Source of the DNA: Emmonsiellopsis sp. PD_33
Lineage: Eukaryota > Ascomycota > Eurotiomycetes > Onygenales > Ajellomycetaceae
Assembly (NCBI GenBank): GCA_032988165.1
Contig: JANTQF010000030.1
Location: 1-64,000, forward strand
DNA: 64,000 nucleotides
Reading direction: 5' to 3'
This document shows, one piece after another, positions 13,095 to 25,800 of this stretch; the stretch's first letter is position 1; each line of letters starts with the position of its first letter. Made by a program: the position numbers and the translations under genes. The notes under the pieces are model-generated. The model saw only the letters and a program-made list of their open reading frames with translations. It was not told the DNA's origin and did not search any database.

Positions 13095-13106
13095 TATCTC
13101 CCCTCC
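13095..13106 (-). promoter_or_regulatory. Polypurine tract of body A, split by element K
   Basis: Complement of TATCTCCCCTCC, i.e. a purine run directly before the minus-strand 3' LTR, the expected primer for plus-strand DNA synthesis. Its continuation lies after element K at 18709. Body B has the equivalent at about 29761-29772. Confidence 0.7.
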
Positions 13107-13359
13107 TGTGAAGGGCTACACCCTTATACCCTATATCCATAGCTTGCCTGAACTTTGCCTGATCTCCAACTGCCTGATTGGATGCCTCTGACCAGGCCTT
13201 TACATGAATGTTTATCTGCTCTGACCTCATGTAAATCTCTTCTCTTATATTGCATGATCTTGTGATTCCTTTTCCTTTTTCCTTTCTTTCTCTAGTGATT
13301 ACAATCTTGATTCTAGTGTATAGCTCACATAATCTGCTTATCAGAGTGCACCCATTACA
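13107..13359 (+). repeat. K 5' LTR (253 bp)
   Basis: TGTGAAGGGC...CCCATTACA. It differs from the 3' LTR at 19 positions by my count, all transitions, no gaps. AGTGATTACAA at 13294-13304 is the inferred start of R, giving U3 13107-13293 and R-U5 13294-13359. A TTATAT motif at about 13244-13250 may be the TATA element. Confidence 0.95.
13294..13304 (+). promoter_or_regulatory. Inferred transcript 5' end / self-primer of K
   Basis: AGTGATTACAA is the exact reverse complement of the primer binding site at 13362-13372. In Tf1/sushi elements the first 11 nt of the mRNA fold onto the PBS and are cleaved by RNase H to make the primer. The match here is also exactly 11 nt and does not extend on either side. 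The 3' LTR keeps the same 11 nt at 18638-18648. Confidence 0.75.
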
Positions 13360-13361
13360 TT

Positions 13362-13372
13362 TTGTAATCACT
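13362..13372 (+). promoter_or_regulatory. Self-priming primer binding site of K
   Basis: TTGTAATCACT, beginning 2 nt after the 5' LTR, where a retroelement PBS belongs. It does not start with TGG as tRNA-primed sites do; instead it pairs with 13294-13304 of the element's own RNA. Confidence 0.75.
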
Positions 13373-13569
13373 TGATTGATCTCTTCTCAGAGATCCTCAT
13401 TATATTCACCTTCTGAATGTGACTTGCATGTATAGCAGATTCCTCCAAATACAATTTATGTGTATAGCAAACTCTTCTGAAATCTGAAATACAACTCACC
13501 CAGCTCAGCTCTACCAGATGATGTGTCAGTGAAAGACCCTAAAGCCCTAACAGTCCATATTAATATCTC
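13373..13569 (+). other. K leader between PBS and gag
   Basis: About 200 nt of untranslated leader. No other feature is visible. Confidence 0.5.
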
Positions 13570-14703
13570 ATGAGATTTTCCTCTGAACTTTCTGAATCCT
13601 CTAAACTTCCTGAATTCTCTGAACTCTCTGAATCTGAACAATCTTTTGAATCCATCATGAACATGAATCCTTCATGTGAAGACAGTATCCCTTCTCAGGG
13701 CTCTGACACTGAATTCCAAAACTTTGTTCAGCAGCTTGCAAACAAGATCAACCTCATCACTAAATAAAATTGCATGCCTGCACCAACTCTAGTTCCTACT
13801 CTGACCCCTGCTCACCCAACTGCTTCTTTTGATGACTTCCTGAAATGCCTGAAGGAGAGACTCACCACCCTCAAGAAATTCATGGGTGAACAAGTCTCCA
13901 AATACCCTGCCTGGTGCCTCAGTGTGAAGGCTAAAATTACTTTGGATGGCCTTGCAATTGGATCTCTCACTGACTAGGCCTGGTACATCTACACCTAACT
14001 CTCTGGCACTGCCATCACCTGATTCCACCCTTGGATGAAGGCCAATGCCAAGCTCATTCCTATGACCCCTGATGTCATTCTCAATCAGCTTGACATTCTT
14101 TTCTCTGACCCTTTAGTGGCTCAGAAGGCCCTGACCTGGCTGCACAGTGTTTGCCAGAAGACTGATCTACTTGCCATCTTTCTCCCAAGATTCAATCAGA
14201 AGATCCTAGAAGCTGGCAGCCAGTTATGAGATGACACTGTCAAGAAAGCCCTACTTAAGAAGGCCATCAAGTTTGAGCTTCTGCAGCAGACCATTGCCTC
14301 TATTGAACCTCCCACATACCTTAAATATTGCATGAAGCTCTGTGGTATAGAGAACAACCTATCTGAGGTTAAGGCCATTCAGGGCCAAATCTATAGTAAT
14401 ATTCCTACTACCCCTAGAGCAGCCTTCTCCAGAGTAACTCAGCCCTGTGATCCAAACATCATGAACTGAGAGCTGACAGCTCACATGAATGGTTTCTGCA
14501 TCCCCAATATGACTACTGCTACTATCACTGACTGCCATACCTGAGGTGTTTGCATCAACTGTGACAAACCTGGGCATAGAGCTACTAACTGCTGTGGCAC
14601 CCATATTCCCCTGAAACTGCCTGTATGATCCACAAATGTGCAGACTAAGCCCAAGGAAGAGGAGGACTTTGAAGATGCTAAATCAGACTTGGGAAAAGAC
14701 TAG
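13570..14703 (+). pseudogene. K gag
   Basis: 378-codon frame from ATG 13570 to TAG 14701-14703. The N-terminus is a Ser/Glu-rich repeat (SELSESSKLPEFSELSESE) coded by imperfect 9-nt CTCTGAACT-type units at about 13573-13640. A capsid-like helical region follows, and a perfect CCHC zinc knuckle C-I-N-C-D-K-P-G-H-R-A-T-N-C at 14551-14592, the RNA-binding nucleocapsid motif. In-frame stops are few and are TGA or TAG/TAA where CGA or CAG/CAA would fit. The frame is preserved throughout. Confidence 0.88.
14691..14697 (+). promoter_or_regulatory. -1 frameshift heptamer G GGA AAA of K
   Basis: Codons in the gag frame read TTG GGA AAA GAC TAG. The heptamer G GGA AAA fits X XXY YYZ, lies one codon before the gag stop, and the pol frame is exactly -1. 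A downstream pseudoknot was not modelled. Confidence 0.6.
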
Positions 14704-17700
14704 CTTCTATGTGAAATCACAAGTGGAAGCTCCCAGAGTTAGATAGGAAGACCTTTGAGAAGAAAATGACAGTTCTGGCAATCCTTGTACCTACTATAGT
14801 TAATTGTTCTTTTAATATGAATGCTATGGTAGACAGCAGCTGCTATTACTATGCAATAATTCACCCTTGCATGGTTAACTGTTATAATCTCCTGTGTATC
14901 CCAATTGTCCCCCAAAAGATTGAAGGCATCAGTGGTGACACTGGTGGCTTTGTATGAAACATGGTGAAGCTTGATGTTGATGTCAGTGGATTCCTCTAAG
15001 AGAATGCTTATGCATATGAAATCAAGAATCTCCCATATAACTTCATGTTAGGTCTATTTTGATTATCTGAACATCAAGCTCTCATTGACATGTGCAACTG
15101 GTGCATTGTGTTCCCTGGAGATGTCTATGTGTCTGAAAAGGATGTCCACAAGACTGCTGACCTTCACCAGATCTCTGCTAATACCTTTGAACTCCTCTGA
15201 TGTCATAATTGGAAGCTTAAGTCTTAATTTCCCATTGAAATCTTCACTGCCAACATGTCTGACATAGAGAAAGCTCTCTCCTGACTCTCTAAAAAGCTGA
15301 AGACTAACCTTGTGACAGTTCTTCCCCCACACTACCATGAATTCCTTGATGTTTTTGATCATAAAGCTGCTGAGAAGCTCCTGCTGTTCTGCAGTGTGCA
15401 TGATCATCACATTGAACTTAAAAAGATAGATAGCAAAGATCCTCAGCTGCCCTGGGGATCCCTGTACAACATGTCATGTGATGAACTGCTTGTGCTCTGC
15501 AAGACCCTCAATGACCTTCTTGATAAAGGTTTCATCTGAGTTAGCAATTTGCCTGCTGATGTGCCTGTCCTTTTTGCTAAGAAGCCTGGTAGAGGCCTCT
15601 GATTCTGCATAGATTACTATGGCCTCAACTGACTCACAAGAAAAGACTGTTATCTGCTACTGTTAATCAATGAGACTCTTGAATGAATCAGATGAGCCAA
15701 GTAGTTCATAAAGCTTGATGTCATCTCTGCATTTTATAAGATCTGAATTGCAGAAGGAGATGAATGGCTAACTGCCTTTCACATGAGATATGATCTGTTT
15801 GAATGGACAGTCACCCTCTTTAGCCTCATAAATGCCCTGAGCATCTTCTAGAAGTACATCAACTGGGCCCTATGAGACTATTTAGATGAATTTGCCTCTA
15901 CCTACCTTGATGATATTCTCATCTTCACTGATGGATCCTGCAAACAGCACTAAGAGTATGTCCAAAAAGTCCTCACCTGTCTCTACAAACACAGTCTCCC
16001 AATTGATATTAATAAATCCACCTTTGAAGTTCAAGAGACAACCTACCTTGGCTTCATCATAGAGGTGGGGAAGAGAGTCTGTATGGACCCCAAGAAGATT
16101 GCTGCTATCCTTGAATGAGAGGCCTCTATAACTGTAAAAAACATGTGAGGCTTCTTAGGATTTGCAAATTTCTACTGATGCTTCATTTGAGACTTCTCTA
16201 ACATTGTCTGACCACTGACTGACCTCACATGCAAAGACCAACAGTTCCAGTGGTCTAAAGAAGCAGATAAGGCATTTGCATGCCTTAAGAAGATGTTCAT
16301 CTCTGCCCTGATGCTCATTGCATTCAACCCTGACTATCTAATAGTGGTTGAAACAGACTCCTCTAGTTATGTCATAGGTAGCACTCTCATGCAATGAGAT
16401 GATGAAGGTGTCCTGCAATTCTGTGCATTCATATCCAAGAAGCTCAGCCCTGCTGAAACTAACTATGAGATTTATGATAAGGAACTCCTCACCATCATCT
16501 GATGTCTAGAAGAATGGGACTCTGAACTCTGCAGTGTGAAAGACTTTAAGATTGTCACAGATCATAAGAACCTCTGATACTTCACCACAACCTGTAAACT
16601 CTCTGAATGCTAGATGTGCTGGGCCAAATTCCTCAGCTATTTCCATTTTATGATCCACTATTGCCCTGGCACAGAGAACTCCATGGCTGACACCCTCTCC
16701 CAATGTGAATAAGATATACCTTCTGAAGACTCTGATGCCTACTGAGTGAACTGTGAATAGAGGTTGTTAGACTCACAGATTCTCAGGGACTTCAAAGCAA
16801 CACTGCATGGAGTAATATGTGCCTTACCTGTTATTATGTCAACCATAATCACCTGAGTAGACCTCATGGAAGGCTCTCCCAGATTACCTCTGCTCCCACT
16901 TCAGGAACTCTGAGATGCTATTATTACCTCTAATGAGTGCCTTCAGATGATAATCCAGATTATACAAGACAAAGCTTGCTGCTTCCTGCCTGAACTCCAG
17001 GCACACATTAATATAGCTGAATGCTCTATGAATACTGATGCCTGACTACACTTCCAGGAGAGGTAGTGGGTTCCTGATTCAGAACTGTTATGCACCTGAA
17101 TCATACAAGAAACTCATGATTCTCTGATGACTGACTACTCAGGCTGTGAAGTGCTCTACTGAATTTTGTCTCAAGATTTCTACTGGCCTAATATGTCTCA
17201 GAGTATCTGACAGTTCATCTGGAACTGCAATGTCTGCTGATCTGTTATTGCCTGGCAGGACTACTACCAAGGTCTACTTAAATCTCTCCTGATCTCTGAA
17301 TGCATCTAATGTGATGTTACCATCAATTTTGCAGTAGACCTCTCCATAAGTAATAGCTGTAAGAATATTCTTATCATTGTTGATTACCTTAGTAAGGGTA
17401 TTATCCTTAAACCCTGTGTGAAGATGGATGTGCCTACAGTGGCTAAAGCCTTCCTCTGAAGTCCATTTTATTACCTTCATGGTCTATCCTGTATAATTAT
17501 CTTGGACTGTAAGACCCAGTTCATCAGAGCTGTCTGGAGCCAAATCTGTCAGCTTCTTAAGATCTCCTGGCACCTCTTGACTGCCTATCACCCTGAAACT
17601 GATGGCAGCACTGAATGCATGATCCAGACAACTAAGAACTACCTCTGAAAGTTCTATTTGTATGCCCAGGATGACTGAAATGAACTCCTTCCACATACTG

Positions 17701-18440
17701 AACTTATAATCAATGGCTGTGATGCCATCAGCACTGATGTTAGCCTGTTTTTTCTCTCACATGATTACAATCTTAAAGTCCTTAATCTTGCTGAATTGCC
17801 TGAACCTTCTGCTTCACCCTGCAGCTCAATCTAAATTGTGGACACCATTGTCTTGAAACTCCAGCAAGCCTGCAAGTGAGCTGAATCCTCCATGGCCAGT
17901 GCTCAGCAGGACCAACAGAACTGTGTGAATGCCTACTAAAATTCTATCAAACATCATGAGATAGATGATAAGGTCTGATTAGACCTTCAAAACATCATGA
18001 CTGATCACCTGTCTTGCATGTTTGACTATCAATATGCCAAGTACACTGTCATTGAAGTTCTGGGAAGTCACAACTACTACCTCAACATGCTACCCAGGAT
18101 TCACAATGTGTTTCACACAAATCTGCTCTGTAAGGCCTCCACTGACCTGTTTCCCTTGCAGGAGATCACTGACTGGCATCTACCTGGCATTATTAGGGAA
18201 GATAATGAGGTAGAATATGAGATTGAAGTCATCCTCAACTGCTACTGCTGTGGACAAGGATTTCAGTACCTGGTGAAGTAGCTTAGATATGAAGCCCCTT
18301 CATGGGAACTAACCTCCACCCTGCAAGACACCACTGTGCTTGCCTGATATGAAGAGCTGTACCCACCTGATGAGACTCTGCTCACACTGTGCTGTGTCTG
18401 ATTCTCCAAACCCTCCTGCCTGCCCTCCAAATCTGAGTAG
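14697..18440 (+). pseudogene. K pol (protease, RT, RNase H, integrase, chromodomain)
   Basis: A single 3.74-kb frame with stops but no net frameshift. Protease: VDSSCYYYAI at about 14829, where Asp-Ser-Gly became Asp-Ser-Ser (Asp codon 14832). RT: YLDDILIF at 15903-15914, catalytic Asp pair intact. RNase H: VVETDSSSYVIG near 16345 and VTDHKNL near 16555. Integrase: CNVC zinc cysteines near 17225, INFAVDLS (first catalytic Asp), ILDCKTQF, and the Glu of TDGSTEC near 17605. C-terminal chromodomain at about 18205-18310 (EYEIEVIL...FQYLVK...PSWE), which in chromoviruses steers integration to marked chromatin. Stops are mostly TGA from CGA. Confidence 0.93.
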
Positions 18441-18450
18441 GGGGGGATAA
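18435..18450 (+). promoter_or_regulatory. K polypurine tract
   Basis: GAGTAGGGGGGGATAA immediately upstream of the 3' LTR; overlaps the pol stop codon TAG at 18438-18440. Confidence 0.8.
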
Positions 18451-18703
18451 TGTGAAGGGCTACACCCTTATACCCTATATCCATAGCTTGCCCAAACTTT
18501 GCCTGATCTCCAACTGCTTGATTGGATGCCTCCAACTAGGCCTTCACATGAATGTTTATTTGCTCTGACCTCATGTAAATCTCTTCTCTTATATTGCATG
18601 ATCTCATGATTCCTTTTCCTTTTTCCTTTCTTTCTCTAGTGATTACAATCTTGATTCTAATGTATAGCTCACATGATTCACTTATCAGAGCATGCCCATT
18701 ACA
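18451..18703 (+). repeat. K 3' LTR (253 bp)
   Basis: TGTGAAGGGC...CCCATTACA, gap-free alignment with 13107-13359, followed by the TSD CCTCC. Several differences sit at former CpG sites where one LTR became TpG and the other CpA (e.g. CCTGAAC versus CCCAAAC). Confidence 0.95.
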
Positions 18704-18708
18704 CCTCC

Positions 18709-19701
18709 CCCTGATTTACCAACTCAGCAAATAAAAGAACAGCTCAGTTCCACAGCTAGAGCAGCTGCCCTGAATACATTGTCTCAAAATCAACCTAATT
18801 ATGTCATCCCAAAGTCAGCCAGCAAGTAGCTACACACTGTGTACTGAATTGTCTATTTGCAAGAAAGCAGCCACATCAAGGCAGGAAGGCAGCCTAGAGA
18901 TGAATGGGCAAGTTAGCAACAGTAAAGCCCTTTCTGAGCTACAGTAAATATGGCTGATGTTTTTGAGTAGAGGTTCAGGTAGAATAGTTCATCAACAGCT
19001 TGAACCATAAAATTGTGAGGCAGCAGCCTTATAGCCAGGAATAGAGACAGAAGCTAGAATAGGATCAGCAAGAGGTTTCTGGATGAGGGGAGAGCAGAAT
19101 GCAGCCCTAGAACATGTAAACTACTAGGTAGAAGTGAGGCTCAGAGAAATGAATGACAGGTCAGCAATAAAGGAAGAGTATGCTCTAGGTAGGCAGGGCA
19201 GCCTACAAGCACATGACTTTATGCTAATGATCTTATACATAATAAGATCCATAGTCTCACTGCAAGGAAAAAAAAAGGCATGTTCTAGATAGGCAGGGCA
19301 GCCTGCAATAGGTAGCAAATAAAGATTGAGATGAGTAGCATAGATAATGAAGATGAAGTAATGCAAGGAAATAGAGAGTAAAGAGAAAGAAAACACAACA
19401 GATAAAATCAGCAGTAGAAGGTACAGGGCAAGATATATACAGATAAGTAGGTATAGAAAGGAAAGTAAATGCAGCAAGAAAAATAAACATAGAGTAGTAG
19501 CAGACTATATATAGAAAACAAAAGAAACTAAGGAAGACATAGAGGAAATATAGTATAGAGGAAGCAAACTGAGTGACACAGTGAGGAAAAATAAACATGC
19601 ATCAGTGGTAGTAAGAGTAGCAACTACAGCAGAACAGTAGGCTCTGATTGACTAAAACATTTCCCAGCTCTAAGATAGGAAATTGTGATTGGCTGAATCA
19701 G
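18709..19701 (-). other. Body A, 3' untranslated stretch
   Basis: About 1 kb between the ORF2 stop and the polypurine tract of body A. Purine-rich on the plus strand, giving long hydrophobic pseudo-frames on the minus strand. I see no domain; the homologous stretch of B is 29761-30782. Confidence 0.5.
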
Positions 19702-22407
19702 CTAGCTGACATCTATCTCCTTATAACTATAGACTGGGATCTCAATGGTATCTCCTTCTGTAACTATACAGTCACTAATAATAGAATCAAGAGAAATATT
19801 ATTATAGTAGTAGTAAAAGAAACTCTGCTGACCAAATAGCTGTTTCTTAGCATCTATCACAGTTGTAAAGGTATGAACTGCAGCTCTCATAGCTCTCTTA
19901 TGTCAGGCTAGAATATAATTCTTAGCTGGCTGATCAGACATCAGATTAAAAAGAATTTATTACTCTCTCTGAATTAAAGAATCATCTTATTACTAACATC
20001 CAATTAAAGCTTCAGAAAGTGCATCAAGACCTGTCACAGCTATAGTAGCAGGAAAGTAATAAGAAATGCTGCTGTATAGAACAGGCAGACTAGAGAGTAT
20101 TATAGATTCATAAATGAGGTTTTAATTCACCTATGAGAGCTACTCCCATGTGCTATTCTCTAGAACTTCTAAAGACTTGCTATCTTTCTGAATTCCAATG
20201 AATCATGAAAGCATTATTCTCCACTTAATTGTAATCAGGCCAGTACTCCCATGGGGAATGTGTAGCATGGTGATTCACACATCTTCCTATTTATAAGAAA
20301 CAGTCTTCCAGCTAGTCTTAAAATTCTGTAAATTTTAATTAGTGAGTATCTACAGGAAGACATCCTGAATGATTCTATCATTTAGAAACCTTCTTCTATA
20401 AAGTCAGTAATTCCACTCAGAGACACAGTAATACATGCCAGGGATTATAGTCATGCAGTTTGCATGATCCTCATTTATCATGCTGACAGACCCTTAAATC
20501 ATGTTTGTGCCATAATTTTCCTCAGTGAGGTACTGAATGTTGATATTAATATGCCAGAAAAATGTGCTATCCCCCTTTCTGATAAACTTAGTGTAATAAG
20601 GGTAGGAAATGAGTCTCATCTGGTGATCCAGGCAAAGAGTAACATACTAGGCATAGTAAACTAGGTCCTGGCAAATTATCTACTAAATAATTCTATGAAG
20701 TATCATGCAGAGTCACCCCAGCAACTTCTGATCCTTTTACTAATGAAATAAGTATATATCTCATTCATGCACCATCATCTTTCTGAGTATGTTGTATGTA
20801 GCAGGCACATTTCCCACAGCTATCTTCATTTAGAGCTAGAAGAAAATTGGAAGAGATAAAGAGCCATCTACACTCCAGCTATTTAGCATGAGATCTATAT
20901 TTATACTTCCCAGGTCAAAATTCTTCAACATGCTCACCTAGTTCAGCAGAGTAATAAAAGAAAGAGTAGCATGCTTCATGCAATATATCTGAAGAAGATC
21001 CTCTGGGTGGGTAGAGTAGTACTCTTTGTAAAAATAATGAAAAGTGCCATTAGCAGTATAGATCTAATTAAGATTTCTGTGGCTATTAATGATAGTCTCA
21101 AGCCTGAATGTTAAAGCCACCTGATTCAAACTCTGAGTCAGCAAACCAATTTTCCCTCTAAGATTAACAGCATGATAATAGTATAAAGAAAAAAAGGATA
21201 ATAGCTTTACAAGCTAATTCAGAAGCTTGATAAGCTGACTATCATTCAGCTCCTTCACATCATTAAGCTGAGCTTTCAAGGCAGGCTTGACATTCTAATA
21301 ATACATGCATTTATAATGGCCAGTCTCCCAACACTTTTTAACAGCTTCAGTAACATTAGAATTCTCCTTATTAGTATCTTAATTCTCAAGCTTCACCATT
21401 TCTTCTGGCAACAGGCTAGCAAAATGGGAGAGGCTGACATTGGACAGGGAGATAACTATCAATGAAACTAATTAGCCAGAGACATATCATGGGCAAGGAG
21501 TAGGTGAAATAGAGCCAGAATTTCAAGAAACATCAGGCAAGAAAGTAGAAGGAGACATGAGAATCAATCCAGAATGACAGTGATTATTCTGAGGAGAGTA
21601 AGGAGAAGGTAGAGGCATTTAGCCAGTCATATGAGAATTATATGGTGAAGCTGAAGGAGGCTGATGCTGAAGATTTTAAGAGGATAGAGATAAAAGGATT
21701 AATAGGTAAGGATCAGCAGGCACAGGAAGAGATAGTAGGGTATCTATAGTAAGAATTTCATCAGGACTAATATAAAGCCCAGTAGTATGGATAGCTTCCA
21801 TATTCAACTTAGAGTCAACAAAATCTGGCCTCAAGGCATTCTCAAGGTCTGAAAGCATCAGTTCCTTGTGAAGCTTTTTGCCCTTTCTAGGATTTTAAGA
21901 TAATCAAATCTATATTGCCTGGTTGATTCTCCCCACTGCAGATAGATAGTCATAATTCCTTACAAGAATCATTGTATATCTACACTATTTATTCTTCTTT
22001 AGTATTAGCTAGAATTCATCAGTAACAGCCTTCCCTCAGCATTCTACACAAGTTTTATACCCTTTCAAAGCATAATTTCAGTAAATCCTGACTGTCTCTA
22101 CCACATGATAGATCTCTACTATCTGGTGGTAGAAGTCAGCTTTAGATATTACTACCTGCCAGGTCCCATCCTCCTTCATTCATTCAAAATATGTAGTAAT
22201 CTTCTTCTCTCTATCTTCATGCCTGCTCATGATTAGATTGGTGATTTCACACTGGATCTAGTAGCATAGAGCTGCATATCTATCAAGAGTATTAATATAC
22301 TTCTGAATCTCCCTGGTGGTTGACAACTTTTTCTTCTCATGCTCAATCAAGGCAAGAGAGTCAGTGGGCTTCAGGGCCAGGGCACACAGATTTTGGCAGT
22401 TTAACAT
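19702..22407 (-). pseudogene. Body A ORF2 (902 codons, downstream of integrase)
   Basis: Read from ATG 22407 (MLNCQNLCAL) to TAG 19702-19704. It lies about 450 nt past the pol stop, the position env-like genes occupy in some LTR elements. Length is exactly 2706 nt, the same as in body B, with no frameshift. Visible parts: helical N-terminus (about residues 1-85), a Pro/Ser-rich middle, a partial zinc-knuckle-like CWETGHYKC near residue 330, and a conserved C-terminal part ending near AAVHTFTTVIDAKKQLF. No signal peptide or convincing membrane anchor, so a classical envelope is unlikely. Function unknown. Stops are transition-type. Confidence 0.65.
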
Positions 22408-22857
22408 TTTGCAGGAAGGTGGTGAGGGAAATCATAGATATGGCATTATTATGAGTTGTATAAGTTGATTCAAAGGTAAGGCTAAGATATCTGTAATGAT
22501 GGTGAGAGAGAAGTGAAGGAAAACACAGGGCAGAGCATATTCTTATGATTTTTCAAACACAAGATGCAAAAGGCAGCTGCAGCCAGCAAAATGAGAGAAC
22601 AAGAAAGGTATATTATTATTTTAATGGCTATAAAATGAAAGAAACAAAGAAAACTGCAAAGGAATGTGAAGATACATTCAGATTCTGGCATACTACTCAT
22701 ACCAGTATTTAAACCACAAAGAGACAGCTAATAAAGGAAATAAACTGACAAGCAGATACAGCCAAACAAAGAAAATAAAGAAAGAATGAACAGAATAAGG
22801 AAATAAACATAATAGTCAGACAATGATTATAAAACTTTTATCATGAGGAATTAGAGA

Positions 22858-25800
22858 CTACAAAGCATTCTCTCTCCCACCCATATCTTCTTCCTTCTCA
22901 TCACTATCCTCCACTGGATCTACATTATCTAATATCACTGGCATTTAGTCATCACAAAGGTAAAATTTCTTTATTTAGTTACCTGTAGTGGTGTTGCAGA
23001 ATAGTATGCCATTTAGTTCTTTAAAACAGTAAGTACCTTTCTTATGATTTACTTCTCATACATGATATGAATCCAACCATCAGAAGTTAAGTTTGATAGA
23101 ATAGGACATCTCTATTTTGGTGTCATGCAGAAGGATAAGATCTCCCACCTGAATCAAATCACACACTAATCACTTGATTTTATCAAATAGATCCCAATTT
23201 TTCTCCTGTGTGTGCTGTAGGTGAAAGGTTATCTCCTTCAGGTTCTCATCCTATCTCTCTAACTGTTAAATCCACATGTATATCAGGTCAGCACAAGAGT
23301 GAATGGTGTACCATGGAAGTATCTGCTACATTAGAACCTCAAGCTCAACAGGGAGGATAGTATTATAATCATATTGCAGATAGAATAGCATTTTACCTGT
23401 TGATTGTCAAATGGAAACCCAATTCACCTATAATACTGAGTAGAAATAGTTGATCTAATTTCTCCCATCTACAGTAAGCTTTATCAGTACATCTGAAATA
23501 AGGTAGTGGCCACATTCAATCATACCATTCATTTTCACATTGTATGGCAAAATTATTATCTACCTGACATAATACTTGGCAGTGAGAATCCTGATCTATT
23601 TCTGATTTTTAGACCTATCATCACATATCATTTCTCAGAAACAACCATGTCAGTATATGATATCTTTATAAATGAACTGGGCCACATATTTAGTTTTAGT
23701 ATGAGTAAGGAGCTAGCCTTCAACCCAGCTAGTAAGGTCATTCTAAGTAATAATCACACATAATTTCCCTCAGTTCTTCAGAAACTTGACAACATCAATA
23801 CACCACTTATCCTATAGATAGTTGCAGTGAGTCAGATATAGTAGCTCTTCAAGGTAGTTACTTTCCTAGAACTAACACTCACAGCATCTCTTGTAATATA
23901 CCTTGACATCAGTGAACAGATCTTCCTACTAATATCACTGAGAGACCTTATGATTGATTGCCTTACAGCCTTTATGATCTAACTTATCATGTATTCAAGT
24001 AATGATTTTCTTCTGCTCATTCAGATCATCTACCATACACCTCAGTAGAATCCCTTTGTCCAACTAGTAAAATAAATGTTGCCCATGCACAACATAGTTT
24101 AGTGCATGCTTATGTCATTTTAGGAAAACCTTGTAAGGAATATCATTGAGCTACTTCAAGGTTATGAGATATTTAGCAATCAATTCACTGCAGCTAGAAT
24201 AGGATGATGAAAGAATACAGGATTCTTCACTATTAGTATCATTAAGAACATTAAAGTTAGGGATAGTAGTAGAAGCCATACTAATACAATTAAGCTCTAT
24301 CTTAATGAATTCATTAATGTTCTGATTCTCAGGCACCTCACCATCAGCAGGCAGCTATCAAGAAAGATCATCAGCAGCACTATAAATCTGCCCAGAAACA
24401 TGACAAACATCAAAATCAAACATTTAAATCCAGGCAAGCCAGTTAATTACCAGAGCACCAGAAAGATCAGTGGCTGTTTGGTTGAGCTGGGCAATCAAGA
24501 TTTTCATGTTAGTTTTAAGAATAAAGTGAACATTATATAGGTAATATCAGCATTTCTTTAATATTTTGAGGATGACTCAGCATTCTCATTTTCCTGTATC
24601 ATACTTTACCTCTACTGGGCTTTAAATCCTACTCTCATATCAGCAGGGATGAAGCTTTTTGTTTTCAACATCTTACTGACTTAGTATTCCTCCTCAGCCA
24701 TGTTTGCTAATATCAGTTGCAATCATAATATCTCCAGCACCTTCAGAATAATCAATGCAGTATAGAGTAGGAGCAGTCATTAGTGCCATCTTTAGGACTG
24801 ACATGGCATTTGATTGCTCAGGTCTCCAGAGGAAAAAGGTGTTTTTTTTGAATAGTAAATAGATTGAGTTGGAAATGAGAGTAAAGTTTGGGATTCAGAT
24901 GTAATAATACATATAAACACTAATAAAGGCACAAGCTCTAGAGATCTCAGTTAATTCAGGTCATTCAATGATTTTAATAATTTTAGTGGCCTCAGGGCAG
25001 CACTCATCAGCATTAATGATGTATTCAATGAGAATCATGCTGGAGCAGCTAAACTCAGATTTTGCAATCTGGATGTATGTGTTTGAGAGCTCAATACTGA
25101 TTAGGGTCTGATTCAGATTTTGAAGATGCTTCAAAACAAACTGGTAAATTTCTGGCATGACCTCCTCATTGTTATACTAAAATCATGGATTTTTTATATT
25201 AATATTGTCCATGAAATTATCTACTTGGTAGGGAATGTTTGAATGGAAAATGCAAGTCATGACTCAGCAGAAGATAGTAATAGAATTTGTGGCACTCTAT
25301 AATAATATTATCTGATAAAGAAGGTCAATCAGGGTTTGGAAGGCAGTCATGTTATAGCTATCCTCATGCAAAGTGATCTGGTTGTATTCAGAAAAGAAAT
25401 TCATCATACTAATGATGACTTGCTCAGTAAAATCTTCTGCAAAAGCATCAGCACTGAGAGGGATATAGGCATCCTGAACTATAATAGCATTCATATTCAT
25501 GCAGGCATTGATGATTCAGTATTTCCTAGACTCCTTCTTCTTGATGAGGAACCATTTATTCTGATATGAACTATGATAATATTTAAAGATGCTAGAATCA
25601 ACTTGCTCATAAAGTATTTCTATAACTATCAGTAGCAATTTTTGAGGAACAGAAAACTTAGGGGCCTACCATGCTTCATACTTAATAGTATGAATTTTGA
25701 TTGGCAGAGAGACTTCCTCAGTTAGTTTTCTATAATTACTGAAGCTTCATACTAATACTTTCTTCTATCTGAGTAAGATCTCAATCAGCAGCTTGCATTT

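Larger units (their letters stand above)
13107..18703 (+). mobile_element. Chromovirus K (Ty3/gypsy, Tf1-type self-priming)
   Basis: 5597-bp element with two 253-bp LTRs, TSD CCTCC at 13102-13106 and 18704-18708, a self-priming primer binding site, gag (13570-14703), a -1 frameshift heptamer, one pol frame (14697-18440), a polypurine tract and a terminal chromodomain. There is no net indel in gag or pol; all damage is by transitions. It is inserted in the polypurine tract of body A and is the innermost layer of the nest. Confidence 0.95.

Noticed and set aside
13024..13371. 115-codon minus-strand frame across the K 5' LTR
   Set aside because: Runs through LTR1 of A/B and the K LTR, two unrelated repeats; it cannot be an ancestral gene.
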